Shown here one piece after another: positions 1 to 7,919 of a DNA stretch of 55,214 nt. This DNA is from an uncultured Lachnospiraceae bacterium. GTDB taxonomy: Bacteria; Bacillota; Clostridia; Lachnospirales; Lachnospiraceae. The notes under the pieces are model-generated. The model was not told the DNA's origin. It saw only the letters and a list, made by a program, of their open reading frames with translations, and did no database searches. A program made the translations under genes and the position numbers. The stretch is taken from contig CAMWQW010000024.1 in NCBI GenBank assembly GCA_947176505.1, positions 1 through 55,214 of the forward strand, read 5' to 3'. Position 1 is the stretch's first letter; each line of letters begins with the position of its first letter.

Positions 1-130
1 GATAATACATGATTATCCTTCACAATAAGAAATCGACTGCGGTTCTTGTTAATCCCGAATACGCCACCGCCGGATATAAATTGCCTGATGTGGCATTTGC
101 ATGACACAGAGTGTATGGGTATGAGATGTC

Positions 131-310
131 TTGCATTCAATATATAATGCAATTCCAGAAACCGTATGTATCAGCAATTACAACAAACTTCAGTGTACGC
201 AAGGACAGTGGAGCGATGTATTTTTACGCCAATTTTTTCGACGCGGAGATTTCCCTTTTGAAGTGAAACTCGAACCGCCTAATAAAAAACCAATCCTATG
301 TTCTTATTGA
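131..310 (+). pseudogene. Possible C-terminal fragment of an unknown protein
   Basis: This open stretch of about 59 codons ends at a TGA at 308-310. Its last 35 residues look protein-like: a GQWSDVF segment, then FRRGDFPFEVKLEPPNKKP. There is no convincing start or ribosome site, and a stop lies just upstream of the TTG at 131. I read it as the 3-prime remnant of a gene, or one interrupted at its 5-prime end; the family is unknown. The remainder of positions 1-464 holds nothing else I can support. Confidence 0.3.
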
Positions 311-464
311 CAACTCCTTCCGTTTATACTAAAATGAAATTACTTCGATGCGCGAACTATTATATAGAGAGCCACATTTATCAAGAAGAATCGAATATCC
401 GGGCATGTCATTTTATAAGTGATCGTATTATATGAAACACCGATCGCAGCAAACAGGAGCCGCC

Positions 465-962
465 ATGAACCTTAGTAACCAAGGAGTTCCCGAGGAACTG
501 TCCCAATTTATCATAGACTATATGGAAGAAGTAAAAGAGCTGATTTCCACGGACTTATGGGAGAACGTTTTTCTTAACTGTTCCAAGAATGAGGTGCTTA
601 TTTTCTGGCTGCTGTATCGGAAAGAAGAAGTGAATATGACGGAGATCGCCGATTATATTCATGTGCCGCTCAACACAGCGACAGGGATTATCAGCCGCAT
701 GGAGAAGAACGGATTTGTCGTGAGAACCCGTTCCGAGGAAGATAAGCGGGTAGTGCATATCCGTTTCAGCGAAAAGGGGATGGCTCAGTTTGAAGCGTTG
801 GTGAATGAGATGTTGCGCTACGGAATGCAGGTGGTCGGTTCTCTGACCAAAGAGGAGATGGATTTGCTTCATAAGGTGACTGAGAAAGTTATAGGAGTGC
901 TACGTCAGGAGAAACAGAAGGAGACAGAGCCTAGAAAAATCAGAAAGATTGAAATTGAGTAA
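465..962 (+). CDS. MarR-family transcriptional regulator
   Basis: A 165-residue winged-helix regulator. The region around residues 45-110 carries the MarR pattern: a helix-turn-helix (MTEIADYIHVPLNTATGIISRME) followed by a basic wing (KNGFVVRTRSEEDKR). The last 20 residues form a charged tail. I chose the ATG at 465 because AGGAG lies 5-6 bases upstream; an earlier in-frame ATG at 432 has no ribosome site. MarR proteins are dimeric repressors or activators, often ligand-responsive. The target is not obvious: the next gene starts about 330 bases away, so the regulator probably has its own transcript. The 963-1294 gap is AT-rich without a recognisable gene. Confidence 0.85.
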   Translation: MNLSNQGVPEELSQFIIDYMEEVKELISTDLWENVFLNCSKNEVLIFWLLYRKEEVNMTEIADYIHVPLNTATGIISRMEKNGFVVRTRSEEDKRVVHIRFSEKGMAQFEALVNEMLRYGMQVVGSLTKEEMDLLHKVTEKVIGVLRQEKQKETEPRKIRKIEIE

Positions 963-1294
963 AACAAACAGCCGTCTTGACAAGCTTGAGAATTACTGAG
1001 TTTTTCACATAGAATAGAATGGCATCTATTTGTGTAAACAATGGATGCCATATAAAAGAACTAATATTTCGGATAAAGAACTATTCGAATGATGAATTAT
1101 AATAAAAATCAACTATAAGGCGTGTTAAAGGAATGAAATGATATATGCAATGAACCTAGATGGCATAAAAAAATATATTAAACGGGTATAAAAAATATAC
1201 TAAACAAGTGCTCAAGCACGCGCAAACAACAATGACTAGGAAAGCAATCGCAGCAGAAACATTTTCAATACAACGCAACGAAAAGGAGGATACC

Positions 1295-2515
1295 ATGCAG
1301 AAGATTTACATTTTTACGGGAAAAGGCGGTGTCGGCAAGAGCAGTATCGCGGCAGCGCACGCAATCAAGAGCGCTGAGGAGGGAAAACGTACTCTGCTTA
1401 TGAGTACGGACATGGCGCATAATTTGGGAGACATTTTTGAGAGAAAACTTGGCAAGGAACCGGAAAATGTGCTGTCGAATCTGGATGTTTATGAGATTGA
1501 TCCGGAGTATGTGATGCATAACGATTTTTCTTTTGTCATGGAATATTTGGGAAGACTGCTGTCCGAGAATGTGATGAGCGGGGCGATAAAAACGGAGACG
1601 GAGAAGAGAAAGGAAGACGGAACAGAATCCATACAGAGCGGCTTACAAGAATTGGGAATGATGCCGGGCATGGAAGAACTTTTTTCGCTGTTAAAAGTTT
1701 CAGACATCTATCGCAGCGGAAAATATGACAGAGTGATTGTAGATTGCGCGCCTACGGGGGAGACATTGTCATTATTAAAGTTTCCGGAACTGCTTTCATG
1801 GTATATGGAGAAATTTTTTCCCATCGGAAAAGTGGGCGTGAGGGTGCTTGCTCCTGTTGCAAAAGCGGTTTTTAAGGTGGAAATGCCGAACAAAAACGCT
1901 ATGAACGATATAGAGAGGATGTATCTAAAATTGGCTGAATTGGAGGAACTATTGAAAGACAGAGGCACCACGTGTATCAGGATTGTGACCACACCGGAAA
2001 AGATGGTGGTGGAGGAGACGAAAAGAAATTACATGTATTTGAATCTTTATAATTTTAATGTAGACGGAATATATATCAACCGCATTCTTCCGCGGGAGAT
2101 TGGCAATGAGTTTTTTGATAAATGGTTGGAAATTCAGCGGGAATATATCGCGCAGATTAAGGAATGCTTTGCGGCGATACCGATTTATGAGATTCCTTGG
2201 TACGATGAGGAATTGAAGGGTGAACGTGCGATACGGCGGATTGTGGAAAGCGTGCTTGCGCGTACGGATGTGTTTGAGAGCAGAGCGATGATAGAGCGGG
2301 AAAAGTTTATACAGACGCAGGATGGCTACATGCTGGAAGTATATCTTCCCTATGTAGACAAAGAAGATATTGACTTATATCAGTCTTCCACGGATTTAAT
2401 TATCAAGATCGGAAATTTCAAACGCAATATTCCGCTGCCGAATATTCTCCGTAAATATACGGTTTCAAGGGCAAAGTTCGAGGGTGAAAAACTGCATATT
2501 CATTTTACGCCATAA
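1295..2515 (+). CDS. ArsA/Get3-like ATPase with C-terminal Hsp20-like domain
   Basis: A 406-residue P-loop ATPase of the ArsA/Get3 class. The N-terminus carries the deviant Walker A GKGGVGKSS (residues 9-17), then STDMAHNLGD, and the switch motif DCAPTGETLSLL characteristic of ArsA. The last 70 residues (DGYMLEVYLPYVDKEDIDL ... LHIHFTP) look like the small Hsp20/alpha-crystallin-type domain fused to many bacterial ArsA proteins. The start at 1295 has AAGGAGG spaced 5 bases upstream. No arsB, arsD or arsR is nearby, so arsenite efflux is unlikely; a Get3-like client-handling or assembly role is an inference. It is the first gene of a three-gene set with a small ORF and a second ArsA paralogue. 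Confidence 0.88.
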   Translation: MQKIYIFTGKGGVGKSSIAAAHAIKSAEEGKRTLLMSTDMAHNLGDIFERKLGKEPENVLSNLDVYEIDPEYVMHNDFSFVMEYLGRLLSENVMSGAIKTETEKRKEDGTESIQSGLQELGMMPGMEELFSLLKVSDIYRSGKYDRVIVDCAPTGETLSLLKFPELLSWYMEKFFPIGKVGVRVLAPVAKAVFKVEMPNKNAMNDIERMYLKLAELEELLKDRGTTCIRIVTTPEKMVVEETKRNYMYLNLYNFNVDGIYINRILPREIGNEFFDKWLEIQREYIAQIKECFAAIPIYEIPWYDEELKGERAIRRIVESVLARTDVFESRAMIEREKFIQTQDGYMLEVYLPYVDKEDIDLYQSSTDLIIKIGNFKRNIPLPNILRKYTVSRAKFEGEKLHIHFTP

Positions 2516-2586
2516 GGCGATACTGCAGTTTCAGACAATATTGCAGCATCAGACAAAAAGAGAGTAGTCATATGAGGAGGCGTCGA

Positions 2587-2853
2587 ATGAACACAGAAAT
2601 ATTAGAACGAATTCTGACAGCTAAGGAATATCAGAAGAAAGCAATATATGCGTTGTTTCCGGAAGAGATGAGCGGTCATTTAGAAGTGATTGAGAAAGAA
2701 TTTAAAATAATGGCAGCAGAGCTTGTGAAAGCGTGCGTGCGAAACGAGCAGAGTAAGACGGATAAAAGAGAAAGCAGAGAGAACAGTCGCGTGGACAATC
2801 ATAGACAGAATTCTGACAGACAGAATGGCACAAGAAAAATCGACATTACATAG
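2587..2853 (+). CDS. Small charged protein between two ArsA-like genes
   Basis: An 88-residue protein of no family I recognise. The first 55 residues are predicted helical (MNTEILERILTAKEYQKKA, then VIEKEFKIMAAELVKACV). The C-terminal 30 residues are a low-complexity tail rich in R, N, D, Q and S. GAGGAGG precedes the ATG by about 6 bases, so translation is well supported. It lies 71 bases after the first ArsA gene and 45 bases before the second, and is very likely cotranscribed with both. A role as an accessory or client of the ATPase pair is inference only. Confidence 0.7.
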   Translation: MNTEILERILTAKEYQKKAIYALFPEEMSGHLEVIEKEFKIMAAELVKACVRNEQSKTDKRESRENSRVDNHRQNSDRQNGTRKIDIT

Positions 2854-2898
2854 TGAAATATATTTGTGTGCAAAAGCAGCGCAGGAATGGAGAGGATT

Positions 2899-3867
2899 AT
2901 GAGAATCATCATATATACTGGAAAAGGCGGTGTCGGTAAGACAAGTATGGCAGCGGCAACAGCCTGTAAAATAGCAAAAAACGGTAAAAATGTACTTGTC
3001 ATGAGTACGGATCAGGCGCATAGTCTGGGAGATTCTTTTGACATGGAAATCGGCAGAGAAGAGACAAAAATCATGGAGAATCTTTATGCATTGGAGGTCG
3101 ATACGGTCTATGAGAGTGAGAAAAGCTGGGGCAATATTAAGGATTATTTTAAGCAGCTTCTGACTTTAAAAGACGGCGGTGGAATTGAAGTGGAGGAGCT
3201 GCTGGTGTTTCCGGGACTGGAAGAGTTGTTTTCCATGTTTAAGATTCTGGACATGTATGAGAGCGGCGTTTACGATACAATTATTGTGGACTGCGCGCCC
3301 ACAGGAGAAACCTTGTCACTCCTTAAATACCCTGAACGGCTGTCCGGATTTATAGAGAGAATTCTGCCGTTTAAAAGGATTGGCGTAAAGACAGTGGGCA
3401 AAGTAGTGGAGAGCGCTATGAAGATTCCTATGCCCAAAGATAGTGTGTTTGACGATATCGAATACTTGATGGACAAGATGAAACGGTTGCAGAAATTAAT
3501 GCTGGACAAAGAGATTGTGAGTCTGCGGGTCGTCACCACGCCGGAGAAAATTGTCATCAGCGAGGCAAAGCGCAATTTTACCTGTCTGTATTTATATCAT
3601 TACAATGTGGATGCAGTCATCGTCAATCATGTATATCCGAAAGAAGCGATGGAAGGATATTTCAATAAATGGATACAGGCGCAGGAAGAGGCTTTACAGG
3701 AAATCAGCAGATGCTTTAGCGAAGTGCCGCGCTTCTATGTGGAATTACAGCAGAGTGAGATTCGTACTTTGAATATATTATGTGAGCTGGGTGAGCAGAT
3801 TTTTGCGCACTGCAATCCGGATGGGGTCTTGTTTGACAAGGAGATTTATGAGTTGGTTCTTAATTGA
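2899..3867 (+). CDS. ArsA/Get3-like ATPase, second paralogue without Hsp20 domain
   Basis: A 322-residue ATPase with Walker A GKGGVGKTS (residues 8-16), STDQAHSLGDSF and DCAPTGETLSLLKYPE, collinear with the upstream paralogue. It lacks the Hsp20-like C-terminal domain and ends with a short helical tail. The ATG at 2899 follows GGAGAGG; an earlier in-frame start would add MCKSSAGMERI but has no ribosome site. One partner with and one without the Hsp20 domain suggests that the two form a heterodimer, by analogy with the dimeric Get3 fold. This is inference. Confidence 0.88.
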   Translation: MRIIIYTGKGGVGKTSMAAATACKIAKNGKNVLVMSTDQAHSLGDSFDMEIGREETKIMENLYALEVDTVYESEKSWGNIKDYFKQLLTLKDGGGIEVEELLVFPGLEELFSMFKILDMYESGVYDTIIVDCAPTGETLSLLKYPERLSGFIERILPFKRIGVKTVGKVVESAMKIPMPKDSVFDDIEYLMDKMKRLQKLMLDKEIVSLRVVTTPEKIVISEAKRNFTCLYLYHYNVDAVIVNHVYPKEAMEGYFNKWIQAQEEALQEISRCFSEVPRFYVELQQSEIRTLNILCELGEQIFAHCNPDGVLFDKEIYELVLN

Positions 3868-4070
3868 ATTTTTCGTCGGATATCTGAAGCATTTGAGGCG
3901 CGTTATTATAATAAGCGTGGACGTTTGGTAATTCCGGGTAGTGGTGGAAGTATTAGAAACGGATTGATATTTCAGTAGTATATGATTATAATTGTGTAAG
4001 AGCAGACAAAAGAAAGAATAGCGGACAACCTTTTTGCATATCGGATTTACACACAAAATCGGAGGAAGAA

Positions 4071-4757
4071 ATGTACATTTTATCAGTCATTATTATTATC
4101 GGAGTAATCATAGCGCTGGCGTCGGTTCTGCCCATGTGCTTTATGCATCCGTTAGCCAGTGGTAAGGTGGAAGACACAGATATCACAGCCATAAAGAACC
4201 GTAGCAACAATCTGTTCTTTATACCAGCGGGTGAGAATTGGATTGTAGTTGATGCAGGTTCTGATATTAAGGCGGTACAATCGGAGATAGAACGGCTGTC
4301 AATTGATGCAGGTAAGGTTTTAGGTGTTTTTTTGACCCACACAGATTATGATCATGTGGCGTCCGTTCCGTTATTTTCAAATGCGACGATTTATATGAGC
4401 GAGCACGAGAAACAGATGATAGACGGAAGCACGTACAGGCAGTTTATAAAGAAAAACAAACTTCCGAGAGGGTGCGATACAGACAGAATCAGTTACCAGT
4501 CAGATAACCAGACAGTGGATTTGGGTGGGCACAGGGTGCGTAGCATATGGGTGCCCGGTCACACAAAAGGTTCTGCTATGTATGCGGTGGATGAGAAATA
4601 TTTGTTTACAGGAGATGCTTTTAAGGCGGACAAGAGAGAAATAACAGTGCATCCATATACGATGGACCGTCGACAGGCTCTTAAGTCTATTCGTAAGATA
4701 CAAGAGGAGTGCGGCAAGTATGAGAAAGCGTTCACGGCGCATTATGGATGCTTATAG
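4071..4757 (+). CDS. Membrane-anchored metallo-beta-lactamase-fold hydrolase
   Basis: A 228-residue protein with one N-terminal membrane segment (about residues 3-24) followed by an MBL-fold domain. Visible metal-site motifs are THTDYDHVAS (HxDxDH-type), GHTKGSAMY and FTGDAF; the C-terminal histidine motif is AHYG. The order matches glyoxalase-II-like hydrolases. GGAGG is 6 bases before the ATG. Substrate unknown. The membrane anchor is unusual for this class and suggests activity at the membrane surface. It is monocistronic as far as spacing shows: 200 AT-rich bases upstream and 110 downstream. Confidence 0.82.
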   Translation: MYILSVIIIIGVIIALASVLPMCFMHPLASGKVEDTDITAIKNRSNNLFFIPAGENWIVVDAGSDIKAVQSEIERLSIDAGKVLGVFLTHTDYDHVASVPLFSNATIYMSEHEKQMIDGSTYRQFIKKNKLPRGCDTDRISYQSDNQTVDLGGHRVRSIWVPGHTKGSAMYAVDEKYLFTGDAFKADKREITVHPYTMDRRQALKSIRKIQEECGKYEKAFTAHYGCL

Positions 4758-4867
4758 GATACAGAGTGTATGGTAAAAAGTAAAGCTTAAGTGAACATAC
4801 TTGTATTTGTAAAATTTAAGTGGTATATCTGTGAAAAGAATATTTTTGAGAAAGAGAGGACAAGACA

Positions 4868-5305
4868 ATGCAGTTTGAACAATTACAGAAAGATATGATT
4901 ACCGCCATGAAGGAGCGAAACAAAGCGCGCAAGGACGCCATATCTACATTGGTTTCAGCAGCCAAGAAGGTTGCTATTGACGAGGGCACAAGGGACAATA
5001 TCTCGGAAGAAATCGTTGACCGTGTGATATTAAAGGAAATCAAGACAGTGAAGGAGCAGTTGGATACTTGCCCGGCATCCCGTGAGGACTTGCGTCAAGA
5101 GTATCAAACGAGGCTGGATGTTTTTCAGGAATATGCACCGAAAATGCTGTCTGCGCAGGAAGTGGAGGCATTTTTGACAGAAAAATATGCCGACTTGGTG
5201 GAACAGAAAAATAAAGGTCTGATTATGAAAACAGTGATGCCGGAACTGAAAGGTAAAGCGGAAGGAAGCGTCATTAATCAAGTGGTGGCAAAGCTTTGTC
5301 AGTAG
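4868..5305 (+). CDS. yqeY: YqeY-family (GatB/YqeY domain) protein
   Basis: A 145-residue protein of the usual YqeY length. It has the typical opening QLQKDMITAMKERNKARKDAISTLVSAAKKVAIDEG, a middle helical section (EEIVDRVILKEIKTVKEQL), and a C-terminal LKGKAEGSVINQVVAKL resembling the tail domain of GatB, which recognises tRNA. Cytoplasmic; often described as a tRNA amidotransferase-tail homologue of unsettled function. The ATG is preceded by a run of GAGAAAGAGAGGA. Confidence 0.88.
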   Translation: MQFEQLQKDMITAMKERNKARKDAISTLVSAAKKVAIDEGTRDNISEEIVDRVILKEIKTVKEQLDTCPASREDLRQEYQTRLDVFQEYAPKMLSAQEVEAFLTEKYADLVEQKNKGLIMKTVMPELKGKAEGSVINQVVAKLCQ

Positions 5306-5397
5306 ATTGATATGTTAAGGGGTAGAACACAAATAATTCTAAACAAACAGGAGACTTGTCCGACACGCTATAGATTGCTATACTATATAAGATAAGA

Positions 5398-5502
5398 GTG
5401 ACTGAGGCGTATCAGTCCGGTGTGACGGTTGATGAACTGTCAGAGAGATATTATTTGACGCAGAAGAGCATTTGGAGAATCATCAGAGAATATAAGAAAT
5501 GA
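5398..5502 (+). pseudogene. Remnant of a small helix-turn-helix (Mor/CD3324-like) protein
   Basis: Thirty-four codons from a GTG at 5398 read TEAYQSGVTVDELSERYYLT followed by QKSIWRIIREYKK and a stop. This is a clear homeodomain-like helix-turn-helix, resembling the C-terminal half of small clostridial Mor-like DNA-binding proteins of about 90 residues. The N-terminal half is absent and no ribosome site is present. I take it as a 3-prime fragment; a functional micro-protein cannot be excluded. Confidence 0.4.
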
Positions 5503-5503
5503 G

Positions 5504-5545
5504 AAAAGGCTGATATCTGTCATAAAATGGAGATATCAGCCTTTT
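5504..5545. terminator. Bidirectional intrinsic terminator
   Basis: Perfect stem AAAAGGCTGATATCT pairs with AGATATCAGCCTTTT across a 12-base loop, with A/T tracts on both flanks. It sits between rightward genes and the leftward BlaR1-like gene, so it can terminate both. Confidence 0.8.
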
Positions 5546-5586
5546 AGTAAGTTACTGTCGTTTACTTAGTTTGTGAATCGAAGTTT

Positions 5587-7221
5587 TTAATTGACATCGC
5601 CGTCATGTCGTACCCTTATATCGGAAATAAATCCGAAGCGGTCTCTTATAACGGTGATATCCACTGTGCCTTCTGAGTGTGAGTAGAAGCAGCCGCCTGC
5701 CTCATCAATGAAGATGCGGACGGGTTCCCCTTTGTAGTGCCAGATGCCGTTTTCATCCCGTGAAAGTTCCCATGCCGCATACTCCTGCGCCTGTTCTTCA
5801 TCATCCAGACAGAGAGAGAAATCAGTGCGGAAAGCGCCTTTTTCCACATGGAATTCGTTGGAGAGAGCAGTGAGAATCTGTTCATTCATGTGCACGGGAT
5901 CGTTGTCCGTATTTTTGCTAAGTACATCAAGAACAATATCTTCCGCTCGCTTCTGAGCATCTTTTCCAAGTGTAAGGTCACGGGTAGCATAAATTTTCAC
6001 ACCCCAGCGGCAGGCATCACTGGCACAGTAGCTGGTCAAGTAGGGTGAGAAGGGCGCCTGTGCGCAGGTGGCAAAGGCGACGGTGCTGCACGTCATAAAG
6101 CAGACGGCAATAGCCAGCAGGAGAGCGGATGCTCTTTTATAATTTAAGATGCTTTGGATTCTTTTCTCCACTTCAGTTTTAGAAAATGCGCTGTAGAGCA
6201 GCGTAGTGCGGCTGCCGGTAATCGCCATGGCGAGCAGGTTGAAAGCGTAGTCCTTACGTTCGTCTTCATCATGACAATGTCTGAGGACTGCTTCGTCGCA
6301 GGCAGATTCCAAATCTGCGGCAAAATATTTGGACATTATCCAGACAAGCGGATTGAACCAGTTAATAATCAGTGCAGCAAGCAAGAATACTTTCGTCCAG
6401 TTATCTTTGCGCTTAATGTGCATAGTCTCGTGCAGCAAAATATGGCGTAACAGCTCCCTGTTCTGAAAGTCCATGCGTGTGGGCAGATAGATACGAGGTG
6501 CAAGTAAGCCGCAGGTTAATGGAGAGGCAATTTCGTCATTGGTAAAAACCAGAATATGCCCCATGTCCATTTCACGCAGGAGCCCGTTGATTGTTTCGTT
6601 GTGTTCCACAAGAAGAGATTTTTTCAGTTTCCTATTGTAGTGATATCTTTGCCAAAGCAAGATACCTGCTGTTAGGATAAAGCCAATCGTATAGATAACC
6701 TGCAGCAGAGTATAATTGAAAGTAAAAGGCAGATGAGGGAAGGTAGTGTATGGATATGTGCTACCTAAGTCCTTGCTGACTTCTGGTGCAGATTGGATGA
6801 TATCTACAGCCCCGGGTGACAACGTGTCGTCTGTGACTGTGCTTTTTTCTTCGACGCATACGATGTTCTCGGTTGCGCCGTTTTCAAACGCCGTCGGCAT
6901 TGTGCGTATCATCACATCCTCTATAGCAGTTTCGGTATAAGCAACCTCTGTATCTTCGGTGACGGAGATGGTTTCCGCAAAAGCGTTGGCAAATTCGGAG
7001 AGAGCGTATAGGGGCGAATCATCGGATATTCTGATTGTAAGAGGACTGCTTAAGGAAAAAGGCAGCAGCAGGCGTATCAGAACAACGCACCATATTATAG
7101 GGAATACAAACTTCGGTAGTCTCTTCTTAAGCAGAACGCGGAAAAGCAAGACGATCAGAATCATCAGGCTTCCATAGAAGGACATCAGTAAAAAGGGCAT
7201 ATTCATTCCAAAGTGCAGCAT
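5587..7221 (-). CDS. BlaR1/MecR1-like M56 sensor peptidase
   Basis: A 544-residue integral membrane metalloprotease. Membrane segments lie near residues 10-30, 40-56 and 172-190, another follows the catalytic region, and one is near 358-380. HETMH at 264-268 is the zinc-binding HExxH of peptidase family M56. The C-terminal extracellular part (about 385-544) does not look like the penicillin-binding sensor of BlaR1, so the signal is probably not a beta-lactam, or is sensed differently. The gene starts 1 base after the MecI-like repressor with AAGGAGG upstream. By family knowledge, signal binding activates proteolysis and inactivates the paired repressor. A GGAGGCTTTAT-like hydrolase target is not obvious nearby. 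Confidence 0.85.
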   Translation of the reverse strand: MLHFGMNMPFLLMSFYGSLMILIVLLFRVLLKKRLPKFVFPIIWCVVLIRLLLPFSLSSPLTIRISDDSPLYALSEFANAFAETISVTEDTEVAYTETAIEDVMIRTMPTAFENGATENIVCVEEKSTVTDDTLSPGAVDIIQSAPEVSKDLGSTYPYTTFPHLPFTFNYTLLQVIYTIGFILTAGILLWQRYHYNRKLKKSLLVEHNETINGLLREMDMGHILVFTNDEIASPLTCGLLAPRIYLPTRMDFQNRELLRHILLHETMHIKRKDNWTKVFLLAALIINWFNPLVWIMSKYFAADLESACDEAVLRHCHDEDERKDYAFNLLAMAITGSRTTLLYSAFSKTEVEKRIQSILNYKRASALLLAIAVCFMTCSTVAFATCAQAPFSPYLTSYCASDACRWGVKIYATRDLTLGKDAQKRAEDIVLDVLSKNTDNDPVHMNEQILTALSNEFHVEKGAFRTDFSLCLDDEEQAQEYAAWELSRDENGIWHYKGEPVRIFIDEAGGCFYSHSEGTVDITVIRDRFGFISDIRVRHDGDVN

Positions 7222-7222
7222 A

Positions 7223-7576
7223 TTATTTCGCCTCCTTAATCATCTTGGCAAGACGCGCAGCGTCTGCTTCCGAAATTCCTTGGTTTTTGAGAAAAGATGA
7301 GAAGAACAGTTCACTGGAACCGCCGAACATCTTGTCGATGAGCTGTTCCGTTTCACTCTGTGCCACTTCGTCTTTCGTGATAAGCGGTTTGCACAGGAAA
7401 TTAGGTTCTTCGCGCTCTATGGCGCCTTTCTCGATGCATTTCTTGATCACGGTATAAGTGGTGTTTTTGTTCCAGCCGATGCTCTCAGACAGAATGTCTA
7501 CGATGTCGCGGGCGGGTTTTTCACCTTGTGCCCATAAGACTTCCATCACTTTCAATTCTGAATCAAATAGTTTCAT
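7223..7576 (-). CDS. BlaI/MecI-family repressor
   Basis: A 117-residue penicillinase-repressor family protein. The N-terminal winged helix includes KLFDSELKVMEVLWAQGEKP and a recognition region SIGWNKNTTYTVIKKCIEKG; the C-terminal helices mediate dimerisation in the family. The ATG at 7576 has GGAGG 6 bases upstream; longer N-terminal reading lacks support. It is transcribed first, ahead of the M56 peptidase, and is preceded by three near-identical palindromes and a TTGACA box, so autorepression is very likely. Confidence 0.9.
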   Translation of the reverse strand: MKLFDSELKVMEVLWAQGEKPARDIVDILSESIGWNKNTTYTVIKKCIEKGAIEREEPNFLCKPLITKDEVAQSETEQLIDKMFGGSSELFFSSFLKNQGISEADAARLAKMIKEAK

Positions 7577-7625
7577 ACGAATCCTCCGGTCAGTGTGACG
7601 CTCCACACGATTTGTAGCAGTGTTT

Positions 7626-7717
7626 TAGACTATTGCAATAAGTCATGTCTCAAGGGTAGACTATTGCGATAGTCTGCTCCTTGCACACAGACTATCACAA
7701 TAGTCTACATATGTCAA
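7626..7717 (-). promoter_or_regulatory. Triple BlaI/MecI-type operator and promoter
   Basis: Three palindromes occur at 7626-7644 (TAGACTATTGCAATAAGTC), 7658-7675 (AGACTATTGCGATAGTCT) and 7689-7706 (AGACTATCACAATAGTCT). Their centres are 31 bases apart, about three helical turns, so all face the same side of the DNA. On the minus strand a TTGACA lies at 7717-7712 and operator 3 fills the spacer to the -10 region. This fits repression of the downstream mecI-blaR1-like operon by its own product. Confidence 0.8.
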
Positions 7718-7809
7718 GGAACTTTAAAGGAAAAATTTTATTAGAAATTATATAAAAATACGAAAAGCATATAAGGAACAAAAATGCGAAAAAGCAATTT
7801 TTGACATAG

Positions 7810-7838
7810 TTGTAAATGCATAATGGTTATGATATACT
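7810..7838 (+). promoter_or_regulatory. Candidate sigma-A promoter for the GGDEF gene
   Basis: TTGTAA, a 17-base spacer and TATACT lie about 80 bases before the diguanylate cyclase start. No operator is visible. Confidence 0.45.
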
Positions 7839-7919
7839 GACCATGCTTTTGACTTCTGGTTAAATAGTATTGATTAAAATATATGGAGATATAGTGGTAA
7901 GTAAATAGAGGAGATACAG

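Noticed and set aside
1295..3867. Arsenical resistance operon
   Set aside because: ArsA-like ATPases are present, but there is no arsB/acr3, arsD, arsC or arsR, and the Hsp20-type fusion points elsewhere.
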